Source of the DNA: Paenibacillus mendelii
Lineage (GTDB): Bacteria > Bacillota > Bacilli > Paenibacillales > Paenibacillaceae
DNA length: 64,000 bases
Reading direction: 5' to 3'
NCBI RefSeq assembly: GCF_024498075.1
Contig: NZ_JANHOF010000004.1
Span: forward strand, 617,035-681,034
Every line of letters starts with the position of its first letter. Within the stretch, counting starts at the first letter, position 1. Position numbers and translations under genes: made by a program. Of this stretch, positions 25,858 through 35,313 are shown one piece after another. The notes beneath the pieces were generated by a model. The model searched no databases and was not told where the DNA came from. It worked only from the letters and a program-made list of their open reading frames with translations.

Positions 25858-27399
25858 TTACTTCGCGGCTTTCCAAGCGTCGATTTGCTTTTGCATTTCC
25901 GCAATGATCTTATCAGACCCTGCTACCTTCTGTTTGGCCAAAAATTCATTGTATTTGGCTTCTGTGCTAACCCCTAAATCAATGGCCCGGGAATACTCGT
26001 CAAATAGTGCGCTTACTTTTCCGATCTCAGCCTTCACCGGTTCAGCATCGAAGGTAAATCCTAGTAATTGGGATGGCGCAGCGTCCTTATTCACTTGCTT
26101 TGTTTCTTCCCAAACGGTCTTCGACTTACCTTTCTCCACATAGGCAAGGAAATTAGTAGCGAACATCCAAGGCACATTCGGATTATACGCTTGGCTCGCA
26201 TCACCCTCCTTGACCATAAATCCGTCCGCATCCAGCTTGAAGTGCTTATCTTGAATACCGAAGTTCAATAGATTGTAAATCTCTTTATCCGTGTTTATCA
26301 GTTCAAGAAGCATCAGGGCTCTTTCCGGATTTTTAGAATTTCGGTTAATTGCTTGCATAGTAGCGATGATGCCGCCAGTCGTTAGATGTGCCGTTCCGGA
26401 AGGAAGCTGAAGTCTTTCATACCCCACTTCCGCCGATAACTCCACTTCACCGCCAGGTTTATAGGAGCCGCCGATCCCTACGGCAACCTTGCCTGCCTTG
26501 ACCTCCGTGCCGTCATCTGCTTTCTTGGAAATACGTTCGCTCGAATTCAAATATCCTTTGGCGTTCCATTCTCGCATCAGTGCCGCGTATTTTTTTACTC
26601 CTTCCGTTTCATATTGATTGACTACTTTAAGCGTAGGATCCGAGAAATCGACGGCACCCGGAATCTGTATCCCTGCAATAGGCTCCAGATTGAAGAATAG
26701 TCCGTCCAATTGAACAAGCGAAGTCACAAATCCCTTCTGCGGAAAATCCTTTCGAACGTTTTGAAGATAGGGCTCGAGCAAAGGCAAGGTATCCGGGGTG
26801 AGCTTCCCGCTTATGGCCGGGATATCCAGCTTGTATTTCTCCGCTTCTTCCTTCGAAACGACTACCGCAGGCGTCCTTGCGGCAATCTGCTCATTGACGA
26901 ATCCGTATATTTTCCCTTTGACCCTGGCAGCATCCCAGAATGATTGCGGGACAGCCGCAAACGATTTCGGCGCATACTGGGCAAGCAAATCATCCAGAGG
27001 CAGGAAGGCGCCCTTCGCTACATTCTGACTATAGATGTTGATCCAATTCGAAGTAAATGCGATATCGTAAGGCGCGCCGGAGGCGATAACCACCTGCATC
27101 TTCTGATCGTATTCGCCGAAGCCAAGCGGTTTAAAATCAACGGTGGCATTGATCTTCTCTTTCAACTTCTTATTCACTTCGGCAAAAACCAATTCCTGAT
27201 CGGCTTGAGGAAAACTGCCCGGAAAATACCAGGTCAGCTTGACCTCAGGCAAGTCTGCATCCGAATTTTGCGATGCTTCCGGGGTTGGCTTGTTCGAAGC
27301 TTCGCTTGGCTTTTCACTGGGTGGTGTCGAGCAAGCAGCAAGCAGTACCAAGGCTGCCGCAACGATCAGCGCTTTTGACCATTTCATTTTTCTAAACAT
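25858..27399 (-). CDS. Extracellular solute-binding lipoprotein (family 1, LplA/YtcQ-like)
   Basis: A 513-residue sugar-binding lipoprotein: signal peptide with lipobox LVLLAAC, a Ser/Pro/Glu linker, then the large two-lobe binding fold (KLTWYFPGSFPQADQEL, VDFKPLGFGEYDQKMQ, GAPYDIAFTSNWI, TGGIIATMQAINRNSKNPERAL). The length and the NPERAL motif are typical of binding proteins working with LplB/LplC-type permeases for oligosaccharides. GAGGAGGG precedes the ATG. It is third in the operon after the two permeases; no ATPase gene is present, so a shared MsmX-type ATPase is expected. Confidence 0.9.
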   Translation of the reverse strand: MFRKMKWSKALIVAAALVLLAACSTPPSEKPSEASNKPTPEASQNSDADLPEVKLTWYFPGSFPQADQELVFAEVNKKLKEKINATVDFKPLGFGEYDQKMQVVIASGAPYDIAFTSNWINIYSQNVAKGAFLPLDDLLAQYAPKSFAAVPQSFWDAARVKGKIYGFVNEQIAARTPAVVVSKEEAEKYKLDIPAISGKLTPDTLPLLEPYLQNVRKDFPQKGFVTSLVQLDGLFFNLEPIAGIQIPGAVDFSDPTLKVVNQYETEGVKKYAALMREWNAKGYLNSSERISKKADDGTEVKAGKVAVGIGGSYKPGGEVELSAEVGYERLQLPSGTAHLTTGGIIATMQAINRNSKNPERALMLLELINTDKEIYNLLNFGIQDKHFKLDADGFMVKEGDASQAYNPNVPWMFATNFLAYVEKGKSKTVWEETKQVNKDAAPSQLLGFTFDAEPVKAEIGKVSALFDEYSRAIDLGVSTEAKYNEFLAKQKVAGSDKIIAEMQKQIDAWKAAK

Positions 27400-27461
27400 T
27401 TGTAACCCTCCTCTTTCATCTGGTCATCTATTCTTAAACTGGGGGTTACCCCATATCTAAG

Positions 27462-28343
27462 CTAACCTTTTACCGCACCGACTGTAAGCCCCCGAACGAA
27501 ATATTTTTGGAAGAACGGGAAGACGAGCAGCATAGGACCTGCCGCAACGATCGCCATCGCCATTCGGGCGGATTCGGACGGGAGTACGACATTTTTCATT
27601 CCCGGAGGCATCATATTGCTGGAATTCGTAAGAAACGAAATGTTATTCATCATCCGGTAAAGCATAAATTGCAGAGGCACGAGACTCTCCTTCTCGATAT
27701 AGAGCAGGCTCAGCCACCAATCGTTCCAATACTGCAGCAGCATAAATAGAGCAACCGTAGCAAGACCCGGTTTGGCAAGCGGAAGAATGATTTGAAAGAA
27801 GATGCGAAACTCGCTTGCTCCGTCCATCATGCAGGATTCAATGATGCTGTGCGGTATTTTCTGCATAAAGGACCTTAAGATCAGGATAAACCACGGAACG
27901 GCCAAATAAGGTAGAATCAACACCCAGATCGTGTTGCTTAGATGAAGATAATTGTTGATCAGCATGTAGGTCGGAACCAAGCCGCCATTAAACAGCATCG
28001 TGAAAAAAACGTAAAAGCTCAGCTTGTTTTTCAGTTTAAAATCTTCACGAGCCAGTGGATATGCGATTCCAGCCGTAATCAATAGAGAAACAAGCGTACC
28101 GAAAAAACTGACAAATATCGATACTTTGAAAGCGTTTAAGATCTGCAGCGGCTTATAAAGAATGTAAGCGTATGCAGAGAAATCGAACATGGCGGGAAAT
28201 AAGCGATACCCGTTCTGGATGATGTCCGTTTCATTGCTGAACGAAACCGAGAGAATCGCGAAAAGAGGAAAAATACAAGATAGACAAAACAAAATGAACA
28301 ATAGGTTGATCCATACCTGCGGCCCTATTTTCTTGAATGCCAT
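27462..28343 (-). CDS. Carbohydrate ABC transporter permease (LplC/YtcP-like)
   Basis: A 293-residue inner-membrane permease with six hydrophobic segments and the EAA loop ESCMMDGASEFRIFFQIILPLAKPGLA that contacts the ATPase. The C-terminus VRGLTVGAVKG is characteristic of the LplC/YtcP group. AAGGA lies 9 bases before the ATG. It works with the upstream LplB-like subunit and downstream binding protein to import an oligosaccharide. Confidence 0.92.
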   Translation of the reverse strand: MAFKKIGPQVWINLLFILFCLSCIFPLFAILSVSFSNETDIIQNGYRLFPAMFDFSAYAYILYKPLQILNAFKVSIFVSFFGTLVSLLITAGIAYPLAREDFKLKNKLSFYVFFTMLFNGGLVPTYMLINNYLHLSNTIWVLILPYLAVPWFILILRSFMQKIPHSIIESCMMDGASEFRIFFQIILPLAKPGLATVALFMLLQYWNDWWLSLLYIEKESLVPLQFMLYRMMNNISFLTNSSNMMPPGMKNVVLPSESARMAMAIVAAGPMLLVFPFFQKYFVRGLTVGAVKG

Positions 28344-28367
28344 GTGCCTACTTCCTTTGCTGTTTGA

Positions 28368-29291
28368 TTAAAATAACTTATTTTCTTCATTTACTTTTTT
28401 CACGACAAAATTACTGAGCAGTACGACGATGAAACCCATCGCGGATTGAAATAACCCTACGGCGGAGGACATGCCCAGATCGCCTGAAGCCTTCAGCATC
28501 CGATAAACATACGTGTCGATAACTTGCGTGACGGGGTACAGCTGTCCGATCTCCCTAGGAACGAAGAAGAACAAGCCGAAATCCGAGTAAAATATTTTGC
28601 CAATGGATAGAAGCGTCATGATCGTAATTAACGGCATCAATAGCGGAATCGTTATTTTGCGGATCATTTGAAGTTTCGTGGCCCCGTCTATTGCGGCAGC
28701 TTCAAAATACTCTTGAGAGATCCCCATGATGCCAGCATAAAAAATGATGCTCATATATCCGAGACCCTTCCATATGCTCACTAACGTTAATAGGATGGGC
28801 CAAACCCAGGTTTCGGTGTAGAAATCAAAATTGATGCCAATCCGTTCCAATAATGAGGTTAGCACGCCGTACGGTCCAATAAAGGAATAGGTCATATACG
28901 CGACAATGATCCATGAAAAGAAATAAGGGAAGAAAAAGATCGTTTGATACGCTTTCACCATTCTTCTGCTTAAGACTTCGTTCAAGAGAATCGCGAACAC
29001 GATGGAGAGCAATGTCCCAACTGCGATGAACAGGATATTGTAGGAAAGCGTGTTCCTTACAACAAGCCAGACATCGTTCGAAGTAAAAAAGAATTTGAAG
29101 TTGTCGAAGCCGACCCACGGACTGTGAAACAAGCCTTTCTCGTAGTTGATGTTCTTGAAAGCAATGAAGATGCCAGCCATCGGAACATACGAGAAGACAA
29201 AGATAAGCAGGATTGCCGGAAGTGCCAGAATGCCTAATTGAATATTCTTCTTATAAGACTGTGTGCGTAGTATTCCTTGCTGCTTCTTCAC
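28368..29291 (-). CDS. Carbohydrate ABC transporter permease (LplB/YteP-like)
   Basis: About 307 residues, six membrane segments, with the EAA loop FEAAAIDGATKLQMIRKITIPLL and the family opening LPAILLIFVFSYVPMAGIFIAFKN. GTG 29291 (VKKQQGIL) is chosen: AAAGGAG stands 11 bases upstream and this gives the usual length, whereas a longer open frame would run through the promoter element. First gene of the transport operon. Confidence 0.9.
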   Translation of the reverse strand: MKKQQGILRTQSYKKNIQLGILALPAILLIFVFSYVPMAGIFIAFKNINYEKGLFHSPWVGFDNFKFFFTSNDVWLVVRNTLSYNILFIAVGTLLSIVFAILLNEVLSRRMVKAYQTIFFFPYFFSWIIVAYMTYSFIGPYGVLTSLLERIGINFDFYTETWVWPILLTLVSIWKGLGYMSIIFYAGIMGISQEYFEAAAIDGATKLQMIRKITIPLLMPLITIMTLLSIGKIFYSDFGLFFFVPREIGQLYPVTQVIDTYVYRMLKASGDLGMSSAVGLFQSAMGFIVVLLSNFVVKKVNEENKLF

Positions 29292-29369
29292 GGAATGTGA
29301 GACTCCTTTCGCCGGGTGTAATGATGGGTTTATCTGTCCTTGGCTCCATAGTAGGTTTTGCGCTTCAAA

Positions 29370-29445
29370 ACCGCCAGTTCTAAAACGTTTCTGTGGTTCT
29401 GTATCGCGAAAAACCGAAGTTCTCATAGCGGATTTTTGTTCTAAA
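29370..29445 (-). promoter_or_regulatory. Four-box activator element and promoter of the transport operon (copy 1)
   Basis: On the minus strand four AGAAC boxes lie at 29442-29438, 29423-29419, 29400-29396 and 29381-29377, with start-to-start spacings 19, 23 and 19. The last box ends 86 bases before the GTG of the permease gene. A TACTAT -10 candidate follows, but no good -35 stands 17 bases before it, as expected for an activated promoter. Copy 2 (37480-37555) has the same box order and spacing. Confidence 0.78.
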
Positions 29446-29530
29446 ATGAGCACTTTTACGCTTAACGCCATTTAGGCGATTGATTCGTCCTCGCCTTTCA
29501 GGTTAGACTTTAGTTCGAAGGGGTGCATCT

Positions 29531-31780
29531 ATGATAAAAAAGTTCATATTAAAAAATCCGTTCCAGCTTTTTCTAACGATTCTGCTTCCATTTTTATTGA
29601 GCACGCTTCTCGTGATCTTCGTCCAATTCTCCTTTCAAGGACGTATATTCGAAAAGTTCGCTCTTGAAATGGTATATAATCAGCAGCAAACCGATCTGCA
29701 GAATACGAGCAGAAACGTCAGTCTCATGGAGCAAAGCGCCAATTCGGTTGCGACCAGCGCCTTTTTTGACGAAGGCATCCAAGATCTCCTGTATTCGGAT
29801 GTCCACTCGGAGGACTACAGGAAATATCAAAGGAAACTGGAATTATACAAAAACCTTTATCCGTTCCTGCAATCGATTTATATTTATAACGGTCATAACA
29901 TTCATTCGGTACCGAGCATGGACTTTGTTTCCGACCGCAGCACCTTTGACGATAAAGGGATTTTCACGATTTTGGACGACATCCAAAACAATAGGACGCA
30001 CAGCATTGTTCTTCGCAAGATCCCAAACCCATTAGCCGATTTATCAACCAATGCAAGCGATTACATATATGTCTATTCCTATCTATTCTTTGATTCCCAG
30101 GTTCAAAGCGGCAAAGTCAGCGAAGCCATCGTCCTGAATATTTCAGAGGAATGGGTGAGGCAAAGCATCGGTTCTTCGGATGACAAAATAAACCGGATTT
30201 TCATGATCGACCGTAACGGGATTCTATTGTCCAGCGATTCCATCCATCCGCTTCAAAGCGATTTAAAGGATAAAGACTATATTCAAATGATCCACGCTTC
30301 CGCCGAAAGCAGCGGAAATCTTCGAATCGATGTCGATGGCGTGGATTCGTTCGTGACCTACGCAGCTACCGATGTATTCGGCTGGAAATTGATCAGCATT
30401 ACGCCGTATTCCGAAATCGTCAAAGAAATCGTCAAAATGAAGCATAAAACCTATCTGCTGGTGCTTTGCTTCATTATAGGGAGTATTGCGCTCTCGTTGT
30501 ATTTTTCACGAAAGCTGTACTTGCCTATGCGATTAGTGATCCAGAATTATAACGTTTTTGAGAGGAACGATTTTCACTACAAAAAACAGGAGTTTTTGCG
30601 GAAAATGGTCGTTTCGGACGATTCCGTTTCGATTGAGTCCTTTCAGACGCAGTTTACCAAATATCATATTGCGCTCAAGCCCTCCGATTCCTTTCTGGCC
30701 GTGCTCATCAAAATTGACGACTATGCTGAATTTTGCGCCAAATATAACATGACCGACCGCAGCTTATTGAAATACGGCGTTATCAATATCGTCTCGGAGC
30801 TGCTATCCGGCGTTTATGCGCATGAATGCATCAATATGGATGAAGATCAGATTCTCGTCTTGATCAGCTCGGCAGCCTTGCCTTCAGACCATGAGCAGTT
30901 AACGGGTTCGTTCAGAAAAATTCAAGAGCATGTGAGCCAATATTTGAATCTATCGATATCCGTTACGTTCAGCGAACGGTTTGAAACGCTATCCGGTCTA
31001 AGGCATCATTATTTGAAAACGTTGGACCTGTCCTTCTACCGGTTGGTCTTTGGGCATCAATCGCTGATTTTCAATGAGAACTTGCCTGTTCACACAGACG
31101 ATTTCAAATTTCCTCAGGACCAGGATAAGAAGATGTCCGACGCTTTGATCCAAGGTCAATTAAACGACGCTAAGGCTGCATTGTCCGCCATCATTCAATA
31201 TGCTTCCAAGCATAGCTTGACCATTCTGAATTCCGTTCTGATTCGCTTGCTATTGTCCATTCGCCACGCGATCGAAGTGTTAGAGGCCAACCATTCCATT
31301 AACGTCAATTTCAATTTCAATATTTATCTTGCCAAGGTGCAAAAGATTGAAACCTTGGAACAAATACAATCCGACTTTATGGATTTATTCGAGAAGCTAT
31401 CGATTGAACTGGAATCAAAGAAAGACAATAAATATATCAAGCTGCTCGATGAAGTGACTTCAATTATTCAGAAGGAGTATGCCAATCCGGCCTTATCCTT
31501 GGTTACGATTGCCGAACAAGTGAATTTATCTCCGTCCTATTTAGGGAAGCTGTTCAAGAAGCACCGCCTGATCTCGATAACGGATTTCATCAACGGTATC
31601 CGGCTTTCGTCTGCGAGGGATCGGATCGCATCATCGGACGAAGCCATCAATACGATTATGGAAAGCTGCGGATTTCTAAGCAGAAGCCACTTTTTCACGC
31701 TGTTCAAAAAGGTTTATGGGGTAACGCCTGTTCAATATCGAAGCAATGCCAAGCTTCTCAAAGGCGATGAGATTGGATAA
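29531..31780 (+). CDS. Membrane-bound AraC-family regulator (YesS/YtdP type)
   Basis: A 749-residue sensor-regulator: membrane helix 1 (FQLFLTILLPFLLSTLLVIFV, residues 12-32), an extracellular Cache-like domain of about 260 residues, membrane helix 2 (TYLLVLCFIIGSIALSLYF, about 305-323), a long cytoplasmic region, and a C-terminal AraC double helix-turn-helix (about 645-745: LSLVTIAEQVNLSPSYLGKLFKK; IMESCGFLSRSHFFTLFKKVYG). There is no kinase domain, so it binds DNA directly from the membrane. AAGGGGTG precedes the ATG. It is divergent from the transport operon and probably recognises the AGAAC boxes at 29.4 and 37.5 kb. Confidence 0.9.
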   Translation: MIKKFILKNPFQLFLTILLPFLLSTLLVIFVQFSFQGRIFEKFALEMVYNQQQTDLQNTSRNVSLMEQSANSVATSAFFDEGIQDLLYSDVHSEDYRKYQRKLELYKNLYPFLQSIYIYNGHNIHSVPSMDFVSDRSTFDDKGIFTILDDIQNNRTHSIVLRKIPNPLADLSTNASDYIYVYSYLFFDSQVQSGKVSEAIVLNISEEWVRQSIGSSDDKINRIFMIDRNGILLSSDSIHPLQSDLKDKDYIQMIHASAESSGNLRIDVDGVDSFVTYAATDVFGWKLISITPYSEIVKEIVKMKHKTYLLVLCFIIGSIALSLYFSRKLYLPMRLVIQNYNVFERNDFHYKKQEFLRKMVVSDDSVSIESFQTQFTKYHIALKPSDSFLAVLIKIDDYAEFCAKYNMTDRSLLKYGVINIVSELLSGVYAHECINMDEDQILVLISSAALPSDHEQLTGSFRKIQEHVSQYLNLSISVTFSERFETLSGLRHHYLKTLDLSFYRLVFGHQSLIFNENLPVHTDDFKFPQDQDKKMSDALIQGQLNDAKAALSAIIQYASKHSLTILNSVLIRLLLSIRHAIEVLEANHSINVNFNFNIYLAKVQKIETLEQIQSDFMDLFEKLSIELESKKDNKYIKLLDEVTSIIQKEYANPALSLVTIAEQVNLSPSYLGKLFKKHRLISITDFINGIRLSSARDRIASSDEAINTIMESCGFLSRSHFFTLFKKVYGVTPVQYRSNAKLLKGDEIG

Positions 31781-31795
31781 TGAACCCGGTTCACA

Positions 31796-31837
31796 CAAAA
31801 GCCTACCCCCCAATATTAGGAAGGATAGGCCTTTTTA
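31796..31837. terminator. Bidirectional terminator between regulator and DMFase-like gene
   Basis: AAAAGCCTA...and TAGGCCTTTTT form a stem with the flanking A and T tracts. It is placed between the convergent ends of the AraC regulator (plus) and the dimethylformamidase-like gene (minus). Confidence 0.75.
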
Positions 31838-31919
31838 CTTGTCTGGAGCCGAATCGGCATCGCCGCTCGGGGTTAACATCTCTCCGGCATATGGCGTTCA
31901 GCTTCCTTCAAGCACCTCT

Positions 31920-33359
31920 TCAATCCGCACCCGCCTTATCCGGGTTATCCCTTAAACAACGGGCCAACAAATTTCGTGTGATTTGTTGGACTCTAGGGTC
32001 TGGACCGAGTACCCGGCCAAACGTGCCCGAGGCCGGAATGTGGCCGGGCGGATTGCTTAATCCCTCCGCCCACCAGATCGTCCCTGCGTTGAACACCCAG
32101 TTATTGCGCGGACCCGGATAAATAACAGCCGCATGCTTGCCATCGCCCATACGCAGAGTACCATCCGCAATTTCCAGAGCTGCAGGCTCATTCCCTACCA
32201 AATCGCTATGGGCCAATATTTCCAGACCCTCTATTTCCTTGAATGGTAAACCGTGATACTCCCACCCGATCAACCCGGGAATGCAGTCGCCCGCCTTCAT
32301 GCCGGTGCCCGCAAACACCCAATGCTCCGGATTCACCACCGTCCAGTCGCCATACCCCGAAGCAAACGAGGCGGCTCCCATCAATTCATGCTCATCCACA
32401 AATCGCTGTTGCCTTGCAAATGAACGATTCGGCGCGTCGGTGACGTTACTTGCATAAGGGATGATCTCATGGTATACGGCGTTGCCGGATAGAAAGAGAA
32501 GGCTGACCCCATGATCCCGAGCGGCCGATGCATGTCGGTACATGTCCCTTGTCCAATATTCATCATGTCCGGCGGAAATAAATACTTGACAGGTTTCCAA
32601 TAAGCTTGGATCACTATGAAGATCGAGATTGGAGCAGTACGTTACATCGTAGCCTTCGGCCTCAAGCCAGTAGGCGAGCGGGAACTCCCATAGTAGAAAT
32701 TCACCGGAACCGCAGGATAATGGTGAGTCGACGACCTGAAAGTACTTGCCGTACGGCCGATCGAAGCTTACCCGAACATTAGGGCCGGTAAACCAGGGAT
32801 TCGATCCGTCATCGTAAAGCGAGCTGGTCCCGGGCCATTTGTTATATGCCTGCCAGGTCAGATCGCTTACTTGAACGAGAATGTCCGTTTTCCTTCGCTG
32901 CTTCACTACAAAAACTAGGTAGCTCTGGGCTCGCAAGGATGCTTGTTTCGTCAGCTTGGCCAGGTAAACGCCGCTGATCCATTCGTCAGGAATCCGCAGG
33001 GTCACGCTAGGCTGCCACTCGCATTCCCGCAGCCGTTCCACGGTCTCCGGCGGCACCGGTTGTTCTTCTCCTTCGAACGGACCGAGCTGCAGCATATGCC
33101 GGCCGCCGGTGCCGCCGTAATATCCTAGCCGGAAAATATCCACAATGAACCGACAGGCAGGCAATGTGCTCACCATGAAATCGATGCTTTCCCCCGGATA
33201 GACGCTAGTTTGTGAAGCATATCCCTCAATCGCAGCGGAACGGGCTCCAGGGATCAGATTTGATCCAAGACCGCTATTCAACTCTTCAAACTCATATTGG
33301 GTAAGCTGCCAGTTCAACGTACCCGTCTGTGTGTTTTCATTTGCAATAAGGTTACCCAT
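31920..33359 (-). CDS. N,N-dimethylformamidase large-subunit-like protein
   Basis: A 479-residue cytosolic protein resembling the C-terminal part of the N,N-dimethylformamidase beta (large) subunit: a beta-rich N-terminal domain (SQTSVYPGESIDFMVST), then YNKWPGTSSLY, FPLAYWLEAEGYDVTYCSNLDL, ISAGHDEYWTRDMY and LLFLSGNAVYHEI, and a conserved late YGDWTVVNPEHWVF. In the known enzyme an Fe site with Tyr/Glu ligands hydrolyses an N-formyl amide; DEYW and the late Tyr/Glu residues are candidate ligands. No small subunit gene is visible. GGAG precedes the ATG by 10 bases. Last gene of the M20-SDR-GH20 operon, so the likely substrate is an N-acyl or N-formyl sugar derivative (inference). Confidence 0.72.
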   Translation of the reverse strand: MGNLIANENTQTGTLNWQLTQYEFEELNSGLGSNLIPGARSAAIEGYASQTSVYPGESIDFMVSTLPACRFIVDIFRLGYYGGTGGRHMLQLGPFEGEEQPVPPETVERLRECEWQPSVTLRIPDEWISGVYLAKLTKQASLRAQSYLVFVVKQRRKTDILVQVSDLTWQAYNKWPGTSSLYDDGSNPWFTGPNVRVSFDRPYGKYFQVVDSPLSCGSGEFLLWEFPLAYWLEAEGYDVTYCSNLDLHSDPSLLETCQVFISAGHDEYWTRDMYRHASAARDHGVSLLFLSGNAVYHEIIPYASNVTDAPNRSFARQQRFVDEHELMGAASFASGYGDWTVVNPEHWVFAGTGMKAGDCIPGLIGWEYHGLPFKEIEGLEILAHSDLVGNEPAALEIADGTLRMGDGKHAAVIYPGPRNNWVFNAGTIWWAEGLSNPPGHIPASGTFGRVLGPDPRVQQITRNLLARCLRDNPDKAGAD

Positions 33360-33397
33360 TAACGTTCAACTCCACATATCGAATGAATACAGCCATC

Positions 33398-35287
33398 CTA
33401 GTCTACGGATTGAATAAGTCTGCTTGCCGTGGGCATCCCCTTGTACCAGTAACAGTCCACGATGCCTTCCTGTCCTTGATACGGCAAGCGTTCCTCCTCA
33501 AGCTCTTCCAAGCGCCTGATCCTTCCGAAGACATAATCGTCCAAACGGCGGATCGCTGTTCTAAGGCCGGACAGCAGCCCGCCATAACGGAAATCGATGA
33601 CCTCCCAGCCAAACGGTTTGTACAGCTGGTGCCACTGGCTCAGATGATATTCCCGCAGTTCTTCCACCCGGCCGATCAAATCCACCAGCTCCCTCTGGGC
33701 AAAATCAAGCAGAGACGCTTTATCTCCATTCTTATAAGCGCGTGTGATTCTTAAGCCAATCTCCGATTTGACGGATAGGACGCGGCACAGCTTATGTAAA
33801 ACCCCGAATACTTGACCCCATTGGCCATTGCGCCGCATCGCTTGCTCATATTGAATGGCTAACTTAGCATAATGCTCATCTAACGGCAATCCATCGATAT
33901 TGTGATCGAACAGCCCCATTAACACCTGCTGCCACAGCAAGTAACGGGACGGATTCACCATTTCGCGGTTTCCTTCGAAAGTGCCGGGAATTTCGTCGAC
34001 AAGACGGATGTCCATGAAATCCTCATAACGGCCGCCGGTGCAAAATTCGAATCTTCGTTTCAACTTAGGTTCATCCACTTGCTGCGCATACCCGTGTTCC
34101 GCGAACAACTGCAAGCCGAGAAGAGCGGAATAAATATGGCATTCCGATCCGTCGTCGCCCCATAAGGTCGCGATGATTTCCTTCACGCCTTCTCTCTTGC
34201 ATGCAGCCAAAGCCGCTTCGGTGGATGCGAAGGTTGCGCCATAGTTCAAGCAGAACCCTTTCCAATTCCAAATCCCGCCTGCAAAGATGGGAGTTGAACC
34301 AAATTGCTTATGCTTGCGAATAAAATCGAGATAAAACGCCTCGTCGAAGTGATAATAATCCCAGAAAATATACTGAAGATTGGGAGGCATAACCTCGGAA
34401 ATGTTGTCAGGCAGGATCATATTCCGATCGTAGTTATCCCCCACATCAGACCCCGCCCGGAAATACATATCGCTCCATATCATCGGCTTCAAGCCGTGCT
34501 TTTCAGTGATCTGCAGCACCCTTGTAAGATGCTCGTTCATGATCTCGAACTTGGAGCGCAGTCCGTTTTTGAGCAGGTAATTCCCTTGACCGAGCTTCAT
34601 CGCTTCGTCCATGCCAATATGGATGCGCTTCGTCCGAACCGGGCTTGTCGCCGCAATGATCATCTGCTCGATAAAAGCATATGTTTTCTCTTCTCCCACG
34701 AGCAGCGTATCCCCATCATCCTTGATGTCCGCGAAGCAATCCCATTTGATTACCTCTCTCAAATGGCTTAAGGTTTGAATGCACGGAATAAGTTCAATCC
34801 CAAACAGATTGGCATAATCGTCGCATTGGCGGATCTCATCTTGTGAGTACCTGCCCCTCATATAGCCGAAATAGGGCTGCTCTTGGACTTCATAGCTGTC
34901 CTCGGTGTACAGCATCAGCATATTGAGTCCCATGGCGGCCATCTTGGTCATTAACCGTCTAAGGGTCTCGGCTTGCAATACCGCATTCCCCTGAGAAACG
35001 TCGATCATCGGGCCGTTCGTGCTGAACTGAGGCACTTCCGTCATATAGAATTCCTGTTTGTCCTGCATATGCTCGAGGAGCAGTCCGAGCGCCCGAAAAA
35101 ATTGATGCTTATGCTCATATTGAATCCAGGCTTTATCCCCCGATTTCGACACGACGATGATGTTCTCATTCTTCTGTGTGACTTGAATCGGCATTCCCTC
35201 ATCCTTTACGGAGAAATGGAATTCTTCAGCAAATATCCGGATGCCGGGCTCCAAATCGGAATCTTCCAATATAAAATGTAAGTTCAC
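33398..35287 (-). CDS. GH20-like beta-N-acetylhexosaminidase
   Basis: About 630 residues, no signal peptide, so it acts on imported oligosaccharide. The TIM barrel begins MIDVSQGNAV...RRLMTKMAAMGLNMLMLYTED and contains the catalytic Asp-Glu pair in RIHIGMDEAMKLG (about residues 223-224), preceded by FGIELIPCIQTLSHL. The later aromatic FAGGIWNWKGF and ATLWGDDGSE lie where GH20 enzymes line the N-acetyl pocket. GTG 35287 has GGAGG 7 bases before it and is preferred to ATG 35314, which overlaps the upstream stop. Its presence points to an N-acetylhexosamine-containing substrate. Confidence 0.83.
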   Translation of the reverse strand: MNLHFILEDSDLEPGIRIFAEEFHFSVKDEGMPIQVTQKNENIIVVSKSGDKAWIQYEHKHQFFRALGLLLEHMQDKQEFYMTEVPQFSTNGPMIDVSQGNAVLQAETLRRLMTKMAAMGLNMLMLYTEDSYEVQEQPYFGYMRGRYSQDEIRQCDDYANLFGIELIPCIQTLSHLREVIKWDCFADIKDDGDTLLVGEEKTYAFIEQMIIAATSPVRTKRIHIGMDEAMKLGQGNYLLKNGLRSKFEIMNEHLTRVLQITEKHGLKPMIWSDMYFRAGSDVGDNYDRNMILPDNISEVMPPNLQYIFWDYYHFDEAFYLDFIRKHKQFGSTPIFAGGIWNWKGFCLNYGATFASTEAALAACKREGVKEIIATLWGDDGSECHIYSALLGLQLFAEHGYAQQVDEPKLKRRFEFCTGGRYEDFMDIRLVDEIPGTFEGNREMVNPSRYLLWQQVLMGLFDHNIDGLPLDEHYAKLAIQYEQAMRRNGQWGQVFGVLHKLCRVLSVKSEIGLRITRAYKNGDKASLLDFAQRELVDLIGRVEELREYHLSQWHQLYKPFGWEVIDFRYGGLLSGLRTAIRRLDDYVFGRIRRLEELEEERLPYQGQEGIVDCYWYKGMPTASRLIQSVD

Positions 35288-35313
35288 TTGTATGCCTCCT
35301 GTTGTCAAATCCA

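Noticed and set aside
29292..29471. Longer N-terminus for the LplB-like permease
   Set aside because: It would cover the promoter boxes and give an atypical length; GTG 29291 has AAAGGAG.
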